Shown here in pieces: positions 8,583 through 17,450 of a DNA stretch of 64,000 nucleotides. The stretch lies in contig JADJSH010000037.1 of assembly GCA_016711805.1 (NCBI GenBank), positions 248,001 through 312,000 on the forward strand, given 5' to 3'. Source of the DNA: Bacteroidota bacterium. Lineage in GTDB: Bacteria; Bacteroidota; Bacteroidia; B-17B0; Aurantibacillaceae. The notes below the pieces were generated by a model. The model ran no database searches and was not told the origin of the DNA. It worked only from the letters and a program-made list of their open reading frames with translations. A program made the position numbers and the translations under genes. Every line of letters starts with the position of its first letter. Position 1 is the first letter of the stretch.

Positions 8583-10646
8583 TTATTTAAATAATCTTAT
8601 AATTAAAATTTCTGCCGCTAAAAACATCAAGGCTAAAATTAAAAACAATTTCCATAATTTTTTGCCATCGTTAACTTCTTGCAATGCATTTGTTAATGAT
8701 TTTTCATTTAATTCAATAACGGATACATTTTTTAAGCCTTTTTCATCAATTTGTTTTTGTAAATCTTCTTGAGTCATAAAATTCATATCCGATTCTTTTC
8801 GATCGAAATTGAAAGCTAAGTCTTTTATTATCACATTATTTTCTTCCACATTATAATGACCAGCTTCTGTAATTTGATTTTGTGTATACAATGCTATTGT
8901 GTTGTTAAGCAAACGATGCTCAGGAATCACATCTACTTTTTTGTCAACTTTCAAAATGTGTAAAGGTTTATCAGAAAAATTAGATGTACTGTTTAAAGAA
9001 ATCACCTCATTGATGGCCGTTTTATAATACACTGGCGAAGGTTTTAAGCTCAAAATAGCCATTTTAATTAGTGTTGGAACAAACAAGGCATGCTTTAATA
9101 AATTAGAACTTGTTTCATCCGATGGAATAGAAAACACATACACTTTTCCGTTTCCTAATGTGTTTAACGAAACTAAAAACTGTCCATTTTGCAATAATAC
9201 TAAGCCTTGCGAATTGTTATTGGTTGTTTTAGTGAATTCAAAATGCTCAAATACTTTTGGTAGATCCATTCGCTGATCGACTTTATCAAAAACCCCTTCA
9301 TATAAGCCTTGCTCGAAGTTAATGCTCTGTGTTTTAATATTAGCAGTATCTAGTTTTATAATTTGTGGCAATTGTAGAGTTTGAAACGCGGTGTTATAAG
9401 ATATTATATCGGATTTTTTATTCGGAAAAATTACCACGCTACCTCCTGCATTTACAAACTTGTGCAATTCAGAAGTTAAACCAGAAGTAATAGTGTTCAA
9501 TTCATTTAAAACAATAATATTTGTTTTTGCAAATACACTATAATCAATCGAGGCATCACTATTTTCTTTGTAAACAAACAAACTATCATTTTGCATTAAC
9601 GATTTAAAGTTGCCAGCAGTTTTGGTATCTTTTCCATTAATGACTAACGCATTTATAATAGTTTGTGCATTGAAACTAAAATAAAAATTATCGTCGTAGG
9701 TAATTGGATAATCTTCAATTTTTAAAACCCCTTTATTAATTCCTTTCACTTTTACAGTAAAAGAAATACTCACATCTTTTTTGTTACCAGCACTTACATT
9801 AAACGATGCTAAAGAAACTTGCGCATCATTGATGTATAACTTCAAACTACCATTTTCAATGTCCTTGTTGCTTTTGTTAATGACAACAGCATGAATGATT
9901 TGTTGTGTTTCGTATTGCTGAACAGGTGTTTCAAACCAAACACTGTCGATATATACATTGTTAACTTCCGAAGATGCAATTGGAATGCAACTAATAGCAT
10001 TACTTGTATCCATATCTGATTTAGAAAATACAGATGTGTTTTTTTGAAAATCGCTTAATAAGAAAATGCGCTTATTTTTTGCAGAAGAGTTTTGTAAAAA
10101 ATCTTGTTGGCGTTTTATCACATCACTTATACTCTTTGTTGCAGAAGAAATTTTTACATCGTTTAATTGCTCAACAAATTCTTCTTTAGAAATAAAACGT
10201 TGATGTTTTCCTTCAAAATCATTCGTTAATAATTGAAATTTATCGCTTGCATTAAATGTATTGACAATCTCAGTAGCCAAAGTTTTAGCATTTTCTAAAA
10301 GTGTTCCCTTTTTATTAGTACTTTCCATACTAAAGGAATTATCAATATAAATACTGATGGCTTTTTCACCTTGGATTGTTTTTACTTTTCCAGGAATAAA
10401 TGGCTGAGCAAATGCAAATACTAAACAAGAGATTGCTAAAATCCGCATCGCTAAAATCAGCCATTCTTTTAGCTTGGATTTACTATCGCTTTCTTGTTTT
10501 AATTCTTTTAGAAACTGAACATTGGTGAAATACACTTTTTTGTATTTCCTAAAATTGAAAAGATGAATGATAATAGGAATGGCTATTGCTGCTAATCCGA
10601 TTAAAAATGTAGGAAACAAAAAATTCATCAGCTGTAAAAATAACAT
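8583..10646 (-). CDS. BatA-like membrane protein with von Willebrand A domain
   Basis: Inner-membrane protein of 687 residues. The N-terminus has the BatA two-helix domain (FLFPTFLIGLAAIAIPIII then a basic HLFNFRKYKK stretch), followed by a second helix near residue 65. A VWA fold follows with an intact MIDAS motif DNSFS. The central part is a long periplasmic region, and a final hydrophobic helix lies at the C-terminus (LWKLFLILALMFLAAEILII). BatA family proteins belong to the aerotolerance (Bat) or related surface complexes. The ATG at 10646 is used, but an internal ATG seven codons later (10628) gives the more usual MNFLFPTFL start. It lies four bases upstream of the dihydroorotase-like gene in the same direction. 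Confidence 0.8.
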   Translation of the reverse strand: MLFLQLMNFLFPTFLIGLAAIAIPIIIHLFNFRKYKKVYFTNVQFLKELKQESDSKSKLKEWLILAMRILAISCLVFAFAQPFIPGKVKTIQGEKAISIYIDNSFSMESTNKKGTLLENAKTLATEIVNTFNASDKFQLLTNDFEGKHQRFISKEEFVEQLNDVKISSATKSISDVIKRQQDFLQNSSAKNKRIFLLSDFQKNTSVFSKSDMDTSNAISCIPIASSEVNNVYIDSVWFETPVQQYETQQIIHAVVINKSNKDIENGSLKLYINDAQVSLASFNVSAGNKKDVSISFTVKVKGINKGVLKIEDYPITYDDNFYFSFNAQTIINALVINGKDTKTAGNFKSLMQNDSLFVYKENSDASIDYSVFAKTNIIVLNELNTITSGLTSELHKFVNAGGSVVIFPNKKSDIISYNTAFQTLQLPQIIKLDTANIKTQSINFEQGLYEGVFDKVDQRMDLPKVFEHFEFTKTTNNNSQGLVLLQNGQFLVSLNTLGNGKVYVFSIPSDETSSNLLKHALFVPTLIKMAILSLKPSPVYYKTAINEVISLNSTSNFSDKPLHILKVDKKVDVIPEHRLLNNTIALYTQNQITEAGHYNVEENNVIIKDLAFNFDRKESDMNFMTQEDLQKQIDEKGLKNVSVIELNEKSLTNALQEVNDGKKLWKLFLILALMFLAAEILIIRLFK

Positions 10647-10751
10647 TTTTACTCATAATTATAGCTATTTCAATAAGTCAATCTTACTAAAAGGACAAAT
10701 TTCTTTGCTCTGCCCGACTTAATTAATAAATTTATCTAAATATTAAATACA

Positions 10752-11801
10752 ATGAAAAAACTATACTTCACTTTTTTAGTTTCAGTCATATCCATATCAA
10801 ATGGATTTAGTCAGTTAACGTTTACAGTTGCGCCAAGCATGGCCGATCTTACCAATTATTTTCAGGGAATCGGACTAACAATTTCAAATATGACCGTAAC
10901 GGGCGCTCCTCAATCTTACGGATTTTATTCAGGCACATCAAATATGGCTTTTGGGAGTGGTATTATTATGAGCACAGGAGTAGTTAATGGTTTGATTAGT
11001 AATCCTGCAGGGGCATTTTTAAGCGCAAATAATGGAACGATGGGTGATGCCTTGATTAGTTCCATAGCAATGGGCCAAACCTACGATGCCTGCATTATTG
11101 AATTTGATTGTGTGCCAACTAATGCAAATTTGTTATTCAATTTTTCTTTCGGATCAGAGGAATACAACGAATACGTTTATTCGGGTTTTAATGATGCCTT
11201 TGCTATTGCAGTAACAGGACCCGACCCTGCAGGTGGAAGCTATAATAATACAAATTTTGCATTTGTTCCAGGAACAACTACCCCTATGGTATCAGTAAAT
11301 TCGATAAATAATGGAAGTGCAGGTTCAGGACCATGTAATAATTGCGCCTATTATATTGACAATACAAATGGTACTGATGTAGCCTTTGATGGTTTTACGA
11401 CTGGTTTACTGGGATTAGTACCTGTAACACCTGGCCAAACGTATCATTTTAAATTAGCTATTGCAGACGTTGGAGATGGGGCTTTTGATTCAAGTGTTAT
11501 GTTTTTGACTAATTCATTCAAATCATTACCAAGTACTCCAACTAGCATTATAGAGACTAAAAAAACAAATGATGACGTGACAATTTATCCTGTTCCTGCA
11601 AATGATAAACTATATTACAGCAGCTCAACTTTTAAAGCTGATAAAGCTGAATTATATACGATTGACGGAAAGAAAATGGACACTATAAATTTAGACTCTT
11701 CTAATTCATCTATTAATATCAAAGGTCTTGAAAGCGGAATATATTTTCTTCATTTATCAAACAACCAAAATACTATCATTAAAAAAGTTGTAATCAATTA
11801 A
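10752..11801 (+). CDS. Choice-of-anchor L domain protein with type IX secretion signal
   Basis: Exported protein of 349 residues. It begins with a signal peptide (MKKLYFTFLVSVISISNGFSQ). A choice-of-anchor L domain follows, recognisable from SGIIMSTGVV, FNFSFGSEEYNEYV and NDAFAIAVTGP. It ends with a type A sorting domain (VTIYPVPANDKLYY, then LESGIYFLHLS, and a basic tail KKVVIN). Such proteins are moved across the outer membrane by the type IX system and attached to the surface. Four cysteines in the middle (CDC-like pair and CNNC) may form disulfides. The molecular role is unknown. Confidence 0.85.
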   Translation: MKKLYFTFLVSVISISNGFSQLTFTVAPSMADLTNYFQGIGLTISNMTVTGAPQSYGFYSGTSNMAFGSGIIMSTGVVNGLISNPAGAFLSANNGTMGDALISSIAMGQTYDACIIEFDCVPTNANLLFNFSFGSEEYNEYVYSGFNDAFAIAVTGPDPAGGSYNNTNFAFVPGTTTPMVSVNSINNGSAGSGPCNNCAYYIDNTNGTDVAFDGFTTGLLGLVPVTPGQTYHFKLAIADVGDGAFDSSVMFLTNSFKSLPSTPTSIIETKKTNDDVTIYPVPANDKLYYSSSTFKADKAELYTIDGKKMDTINLDSSNSSINIKGLESGIYFLHLSNNQNTIIKKVVIN

Positions 11802-11824
11802 TTTAAAGATTACAACCTTTCTTT

Positions 11825-12184
11825 ATGACAGATGTATGGAAATCATTATCAGGTAATACAAAATTTTCCATTATTGCTTTCTTATCAGTAGCTGTTTTAG
11901 GCTTACTAAGTATGGGTGCATTGGGTGCTGCACTATATTATCCAGTATGTTTTTTATTTAAAAATTATCCTCCATTTAGTAGCCGGACAGGCGATTGGGT
12001 TTGGCCAGCCATGATTGGTATTGGCATGGCTTGGTCATTAGGATTTATGTTTGGAGGTATTGCCATACATTATCTTTCAAAAATAATTAGCTCAAAAGTA
12101 CTGCTGTATGTTTGTTACACGATGATATTATGGCTTTGGGCTGCTATTTTGTGGGGAATAGTTTTGAGTCAGCAAACATTTTAA
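11825..12184 (+). CDS. Small multi-pass membrane protein, unknown function
   Basis: Hypothetical protein of 119 residues with three hydrophobic segments (about 15-42, 57-83 and 90-115) and no recognised motif. It starts 23 bases after the preceding stop and is probably co-transcribed with the choice-of-anchor L gene. It ends just before a bidirectional terminator. No function can be assigned. Confidence 0.6.
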   Translation: MTDVWKSLSGNTKFSIIAFLSVAVLGLLSMGALGAALYYPVCFLFKNYPPFSSRTGDWVWPAMIGIGMAWSLGFMFGGIAIHYLSKIISSKVLLYVCYTMILWLWAAILWGIVLSQQTF

Positions 12185-12201
12185 ATTTAATTACTATAAA
12201 A

Positions 12202-12232
12202 AAATCCCGACTATTTATCATAATCGGGATTT
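12202..12232. terminator. Bidirectional transcription terminator
   Basis: Perfect 9-bp stem AAATCCCGA / TCGGGATTT with a 13-nt loop, flanked by A and T runs, between two convergent genes. Confidence 0.8.
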
Positions 12233-12256
12233 CTATAGTTAATATAATAGTAAGGC

Positions 12257-14434
12257 TTACTCTTTCACAATTTTCTGGATGCTTGTTTGATTTTTCGCAT
12301 TTGTTATTTGCAAGAAGTAAACACTTGATTTTAAATCTGTCATATCTACAGTAATTTGTTTCGAATCTGTAGTAATTGATTTTACAACTTCTCCAAGCAC
12401 ATTCACAATTACTACTTTAGTAATCATATCCGTTGAGCTAACCGTCACGAAACCATTACTAGGATTAGGATATACTGCAAACGAGCTTGAACTTAATTCC
12501 TGAACTCCTGTTGTTGTTTGTAAGGTATTTAAAACAGTATTGGTTAATACAGCAGCATTATAATCAAAGTAAATAGCCGCTGTATTATGAATTTGTGTAC
12601 CTACTGCTAAACTTGGTTTTAAATTAATTTTATAGCTTACAAATCCATGACTATTTGGTTCGTCATGCGTGCTATCTGCTAACATAATATGATTGAACAT
12701 AAAAGTTACTAAGCCATTAGCATCTATATTTGTTTGAACCGCATCGCTAGAACCTAAAATTTTAATAGAACTTGCATCCAAATTTGCATCCAATAAATTT
12801 TTTACTTTTACATCAATAGCAGGCGCATTTCCTACATTTTGAAAATTAATGGTATAATATAATTCCGTTGTACTTGTTGGAATATATCCTTGAACACCTG
12901 TTCCTTTAGGAGTTACTTCAATATAATTGGGATCAAAAGGGCCGCCAATTAACCACGTTCCAACTCTTCTATTATCTAATAATGTAGTTTCAGTAACATT
13001 TGATAAAACTCCTGATGTAATAGTATAAGGTAAGCCAATAGTTGCTGTTGGTAACATATATATATTTAACACAAAATCGTGTCCTCCTAAATTCATAGCT
13101 TGAGCTCTCAAATCCGCTAAAGTCCAAACAATACTATCCCCACTTGTAGTTGGATAGATTGCTGTATAATTTGGTGTCCCCGGATCAAAAGAAACCAACT
13201 GAGTGTTTAAATCTAACTTTACATAATAACATCCTGCATTGTTTAACGTTGAACAAAAATCTGGTTTTGCTACATCGTAGTAAGATCTGAATTTGAAATT
13301 ACCCCCTGGTACAGAACTGCCGCTATAAGGAGTATGAACATACGATGAATAATTGATATTATTTACTGCTGTCTGGTTAATAGTATTCGTAAAGAAGTTT
13401 GCGTTACTAGTGTTTGACAAATATGTTACAACAGATGGCGTAGAACATGCTAATGCAAAATCTACATTAGGAGTAATGGTCGCTGTATATTGTGTCGCGC
13501 TATAAGGAGTTACAATACTATAATTTCCATTATAATCAGGAATAACTGTTGTTGAATATGTTCCGTTTGTTGAAGTAATAACCTCCTCATCGCAATTATA
13601 TTCATTGCCATCTTGGTAACAATTTGCATTACAATCTACAAACACATTACCATTAACAGACTCACAACTATCTACTACTAAAACAAACGTATTTGTATAT
13701 GAAGGACCATTTGTTCCAGGAGCATTTAATACAACTGTATAAATTCCAGCAATAGATAATTCAGGGTTCGTAAAGCCGCCATATCCGCCTGCCCCTGTTG
13801 CACAACCTGTTGAATTATAATTCGTAAAATGATTAAACAGCTGTGTATCAGTGCTACCGCCTTGAAAAGAAAGTGACATAGGAGACATTGACATATTATT
13901 ACCCGTATAATTAAACCCAAAGAAACTTGCATTTAAATTAGATTTGCCTATGCAAAAAAACTTATAGCCTGGCGTACTAATCGCATTATTGTAGAGCTGC
14001 CCGTATGTTGAAATAATAAAATCTGAAATCACGAAAAAATTAAAAGCTGGAGGCCCCATTGGACTATAGACTCCAACAGAATAGGTTGTATTATATGGCA
14101 AATTTTGATTTGTAAAACAGGCTGGAAATTGAGGAGGTCCACCCGCAAACTGACAAGAAGAAATGCTTATTGTATTACTTGCTGGCGCAAAAGCACTAGG
14201 TGCATAAAATTTAATATTACCATTCGAATCGGTTGTTTTAGTATTAGACTGAATAAAAGATGTAGTAAATTTATAAGCGAAATCAAATGTAAAATGATTT
14301 AAAGGCTCTTCGCCCATTCCCGGCTCATACATGCAATTGTTGTTGTAATCCGTATAGGCAAAAAACATAATAGAGTCGTTTTGCGCTTTGGATATAGATG
14401 TTAAAAGGATAAAAAAGAATAATAGTTTTTTCAT
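12257..14434 (-). CDS. Large secreted repeat protein with type IX sorting domain
   Basis: Extracellular protein of about 725 residues. I choose the ATG at 14434 because it gives a standard signal peptide (MKKLLFFFILLTSISKAQ); the frame is open ten codons further up without a signal-like sequence. The middle contains two Cys-rich metal-type insertions (DCNANCYQDGNEYNCDEE) and a C-terminal domain beginning near PKGTGVQGYIPTSTTELYY with an aspartate-rich IYFDYN motif, seen in many Bacteroidota adhesin-like proteins. The end is a type A sorting domain (FAVYPNPSNGFVTV, then LKSSVYFLQIT, KIVKE). A surface or secreted role is likely; no enzyme motif is seen. Confidence 0.82.
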   Translation of the reverse strand: MKKLLFFFILLTSISKAQNDSIMFFAYTDYNNNCMYEPGMGEEPLNHFTFDFAYKFTTSFIQSNTKTTDSNGNIKFYAPSAFAPASNTISISSCQFAGGPPQFPACFTNQNLPYNTTYSVGVYSPMGPPAFNFFVISDFIISTYGQLYNNAISTPGYKFFCIGKSNLNASFFGFNYTGNNMSMSPMSLSFQGGSTDTQLFNHFTNYNSTGCATGAGGYGGFTNPELSIAGIYTVVLNAPGTNGPSYTNTFVLVVDSCESVNGNVFVDCNANCYQDGNEYNCDEEVITSTNGTYSTTVIPDYNGNYSIVTPYSATQYTATITPNVDFALACSTPSVVTYLSNTSNANFFTNTINQTAVNNINYSSYVHTPYSGSSVPGGNFKFRSYYDVAKPDFCSTLNNAGCYYVKLDLNTQLVSFDPGTPNYTAIYPTTSGDSIVWTLADLRAQAMNLGGHDFVLNIYMLPTATIGLPYTITSGVLSNVTETTLLDNRRVGTWLIGGPFDPNYIEVTPKGTGVQGYIPTSTTELYYTINFQNVGNAPAIDVKVKNLLDANLDASSIKILGSSDAVQTNIDANGLVTFMFNHIMLADSTHDEPNSHGFVSYKINLKPSLAVGTQIHNTAAIYFDYNAAVLTNTVLNTLQTTTGVQELSSSSFAVYPNPSNGFVTVSSTDMITKVVIVNVLGEVVKSITTDSKQITVDMTDLKSSVYFLQITNAKNQTSIQKIVKE

Positions 14435-14604
14435 AAAAAGGAGGATTAAATAAATTTTCGGCAAACATACATTTTAGGATTGAAGTAGCTTTCGTAAATG
14501 AGCCCAACAAGACTTTTATCTATTTAAACTCGATTTAGGAAGATTAAAGTGTTTTCATTGAAATATGAATAGGTAAAATCCTGATTTTTGTCATCACCCC
14601 CTAC

Positions 14605-14627
14605 TTTTTGAAAATAATTTTCAAAAA
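14605..14627. promoter_or_regulatory. Palindrome upstream of the glutamine synthetase gene
   Basis: Inverted repeat TTTTTGAAAA-taa-TTTTCAAAAA, centred about 55 bp upstream of the -7 element of the glutamine synthetase gene. It is AT-rich, so it could be an operator or chance. Three CACCCC-type C-runs lie around it (about 14596, 14647 and 14701). Confidence 0.35.
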
Positions 14628-14642
14628 AAGTCACTTTTTTAC

Positions 14643-14673
14643 TTGCACCCCCCCTTTTTTTGATATAATTTTG
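14643..14673 (+). promoter_or_regulatory. Promoter of glutamine synthetase III
   Basis: The -7 element TAATTTTG at 14666-14673 matches TAnnTTTG exactly, with a TTG at 14643-14645 about 20 bp upstream as the -33 element. The start codon follows at 14723. Confidence 0.55.
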
Positions 14674-14722
14674 GCGAAAAGTTACAAATTTTCAATTTAC
14701 ACCCCTATAAAACCAAAAAAAT

Positions 14723-16912
14723 ATGAGCACAAGACGCATTTTAGCCATGCAAGATGTTGTAAAAAGAACTCCAGTTGAGTTTAGCAACAACAATCAACAA
14801 GTTTCACAATATTACGGATCAAATGTTTTTGGCTTAGATGCCATGCGTGAATTCCTTTCAGAAGAGGCTTTCAATAGTATTCAAAACTCTATGCACCAAG
14901 GAACAATTGTAGAACGTAAAATGGCTGATCAAGTGGCAGCTTGCATGAAAGCTTGGGCGCAAAGCAAAGGAGTAACTCACTTTACACACTGGTTTCAACC
15001 TTTATCTGGTGCTACTGCCGAAAAACATGATGGCTTTTTTGAACCAATAGAAGGCGGAAGAGCAATTGAACGTTTCAGCGGAAATGCTTTAGTGCAGCAA
15101 GAACCAGATGCATCTTCTTTTCCTAACGGAGGAATTCGTAATACATTTGAAGCTCGTGGCTATACAGCTTGGGATCCAACATCACCAGCTTTTATTTGGG
15201 GCGAGACTTTATGTATTCCTACTATCTTTATTTCTTATACAGGCGAATCGTTAGATTTTAAAACGCCTTTATTAAAATCATTACATGCTGTGGATAAAGC
15301 GGCTACTGATGTTTGTCAATACTTTGATAAAAACGTAACAAAGGTTATTGCTACTTTAGGTTGGGAGCAAGAATACTTTTTAGTGGACTCTGCTTTATAT
15401 AATATCCGTTACGATTTACAACAAACTGGTCGTACTTTATTTGGTCATGCACCTGCAAAAGGACAGCAATTAGAAGATCATTACTGGGGTTCAATTCCAG
15501 AAAGAGTATCGGCTTACATGCGCGATTTTGAATATGAATCTCATTTATTAGGAATACCCGTTCGCACGCGTCACAATGAAGTTGCTCCTGCTCAATTTGA
15601 ATGCGCTCCTGTTTTTGAAGAAACAAACTTAGCAGTTGATCATAACTTGTTATTGATGGATGTAATGGAAAAGGTTGCCATTCGTCATAACTTCCGCGTG
15701 TTAATGCACGAAAAACCTTATGCGGGCGTTAATGGAAGTGGTAAACATAATAACTGGAGTTTAGCTACCAACACAGGTAAAAATTTATTATCTCCAGGTA
15801 AAACGCCTAAAACAAACTTACAGTTCTTAACCTTCTTTATCAATACTGTAAAAGCTGTATACGAGCATGGCGATTTATTACGTGCTTCTATCGCTTCTGC
15901 TAATAACGACCACCGTTTAGGAGCAAATGAGGCGCCGCCAGCAATCATGTCTGTTTTCTTGGGAGAACAACTATCAAAAGTATTAGACGAACTAGAAAAA
16001 TCTGTTCACTCTGGCAAAATGAGTCCTGAAGAAAAAACAGCTTTGAAGATGAATATCGGTCGTATTCCTGATATTTTATTAGATAATACCGATAGAAACA
16101 GAACTTCTCCATTTGCCTTTACAGGAAATAAATTTGAATTCCGTGCTGTTGGTTCTTCTGCAAACTGCGGTGGACCAATGACGGTATTGAATTCGATTAT
16201 GGCTGAGCAATTAGTAACTTTCAAAAAAGATGTAGATGCGTTGATGAATAAAAAAGTGGAGAAAGACGAAGCTATTTTTCAAGTATTAAAAAAATACATC
16301 ATCGAAAGTAAAAAAATTCGTTTCGAAGGAAATGGATACGGCGATGCGTGGAAAGCAGAAGCTAAAAAACGCGGCTTAAATAATATTCCAACAACTCCTG
16401 GTGCTTTAGAAGCGATGATCTCTAAAAAAACATTAGCGATGTTTGAATCTCAAGGCATTTTAAATCACCGTGAGCAAGAAGCGCGTTATGAAATTGCTTT
16501 AGAAACGTATACGAAGAAAATCCAAATCGAATCTCGTATCATTGCTGATATGGTAAGTAATCAAATTATTCCAGCTGCTTTAAACTATCAAAAAAGTTTA
16601 GTAGAATCTGTAAGAGGAATGAAAGAGATTTTATCTCCAGCAGAATTTAAAGTGGTTGCAAAAAGTCAGTTAGAATTGATCAAAGAAATTTCTGAAAAAG
16701 TAACCATCATCAAAACAGAAGCTGATTTAATGACAGAAGAGCGTAAAAAAGCAAACAACTTGGATAATGCAAAGAAACAAGCACATGCGCATTGCGAAAA
16801 AGTGAAGCCTTATTTTGAATCGATGCGTTATAATGTAGATAAGCTAGAAGGCATTGTAGATGATGCTACCTGGCCATTACCAAAATACCGCGAAATGTTG
16901 TATTTGAGATAG
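14723..16912 (+). CDS. glnN: Glutamine synthetase type III
   Basis: Protein of 729 residues, the length typical of the type III family (GSI and GSII are much shorter). It catalyses ATP-dependent amidation of glutamate with ammonium. Recognisable segments are HWFQPLSGATAEKHDGF, the catalytic and metal-binding stretch EVAPAQFECAPVFEE, and the family signature KPYAGVNGSGKHNNW followed by NDHRLGANEAPP. The start MSTRRILAMQDVVKR fits the family. It is a single-gene unit with its own promoter and a palindrome upstream. Assignment is very secure. Confidence 0.96.
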   Translation: MSTRRILAMQDVVKRTPVEFSNNNQQVSQYYGSNVFGLDAMREFLSEEAFNSIQNSMHQGTIVERKMADQVAACMKAWAQSKGVTHFTHWFQPLSGATAEKHDGFFEPIEGGRAIERFSGNALVQQEPDASSFPNGGIRNTFEARGYTAWDPTSPAFIWGETLCIPTIFISYTGESLDFKTPLLKSLHAVDKAATDVCQYFDKNVTKVIATLGWEQEYFLVDSALYNIRYDLQQTGRTLFGHAPAKGQQLEDHYWGSIPERVSAYMRDFEYESHLLGIPVRTRHNEVAPAQFECAPVFEETNLAVDHNLLLMDVMEKVAIRHNFRVLMHEKPYAGVNGSGKHNNWSLATNTGKNLLSPGKTPKTNLQFLTFFINTVKAVYEHGDLLRASIASANNDHRLGANEAPPAIMSVFLGEQLSKVLDELEKSVHSGKMSPEEKTALKMNIGRIPDILLDNTDRNRTSPFAFTGNKFEFRAVGSSANCGGPMTVLNSIMAEQLVTFKKDVDALMNKKVEKDEAIFQVLKKYIIESKKIRFEGNGYGDAWKAEAKKRGLNNIPTTPGALEAMISKKTLAMFESQGILNHREQEARYEIALETYTKKIQIESRIIADMVSNQIIPAALNYQKSLVESVRGMKEILSPAEFKVVAKSQLELIKEISEKVTIIKTEADLMTEERKKANNLDNAKKQAHAHCEKVKPYFESMRYNVDKLEGIVDDATWPLPKYREMLYLR

Positions 16913-16977
16913 TAAAATTGACTTGCCACTTCGAGCGTAATCGATTAGTGAACATAAATATAGTACATAAGTATTAA

Positions 16978-17007
16978 AAATCCTCAGCTTTTTGGTTGGG
17001 GATTTTT
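16978..17007. terminator. Terminator downstream of glutamine synthetase
   Basis: Stem AATCCTCA / TGGGGATT (one G-U pair) followed by a T-run, 65 bp after the glutamine synthetase stop. It overlaps the 3' end of a small gene on the other strand and could serve both. Confidence 0.6.
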
Positions 17008-17216
17008 TGTATACAACCAAGCCCACCAAATCAATACAAACTGAATGGGAATGCGAATTATAGAAATCCAAAACCAAAAATCATAGTTATCTAAACTATC
17101 AATCAACATTTGTATATGAATGATGAAAAACAACATCAACATTGCGATGATTAACCATGCCCCTATTTTTCTAGTTTTGTTTATATGCGTGCAAAAAACT
17201 TATGGGGCTTTTTCAT
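16984..17216 (-). CDS. Small membrane protein (frameshifted), unknown function
   Basis: Minus-strand reading that no single frame covers. From ATG 17216 the frame reads MKKPHKFFARI and stops. The next frame reads NKTRKIGAWLIIAML, then two hydrophobic helices rich in tryptophan (SIIRIPIQFVLIWWAWLY) and stops at 16984 after NPQPKS. One base added to the A-run at 17193-17198 joins them into one protein of about 77 residues. Function is unknown. A single-base homopolymer error is the simplest explanation. Without the repair, a shorter frame could start at ATG 17142. Confidence 0.4.
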
Positions 17217-17450
17217 TAAGTTCAAATATATGGGCATAATCTATACTATGACACTTAAGCATACGATTTAAGCCTCTTTTATGACAAAAAACACATATAT
17301 AGCCAAAACCTTCGATTTAGCGGACTAATTTCATCTTATTACTACAAAAACAATAGGTTTCTTTAGACGAATCCGGCTAAAATAATGTTTAAAATTTTTG
17401 CAGTTTTAAAAAAATATATATCTTAGCAACTTATAAAGTTTAATTTACCT
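17217..17450. other. Intergenic region upstream of the PorE-like gene
   Basis: Together with 16913-17216 this makes a 538-bp stretch without an intact gene. I see no ORF, RNA or repeat in this part. A TTTTTG and a TATCTTAG about 18 bp apart just upstream of 17451 are a weak promoter candidate. Confidence 0.4.

Noticed and set aside
16877..17077. 66-codon minus-strand frame
   Set aside because: It runs across the glutamine synthetase end and the terminator; the true minus-strand coding signal is in another frame (16984-17216).
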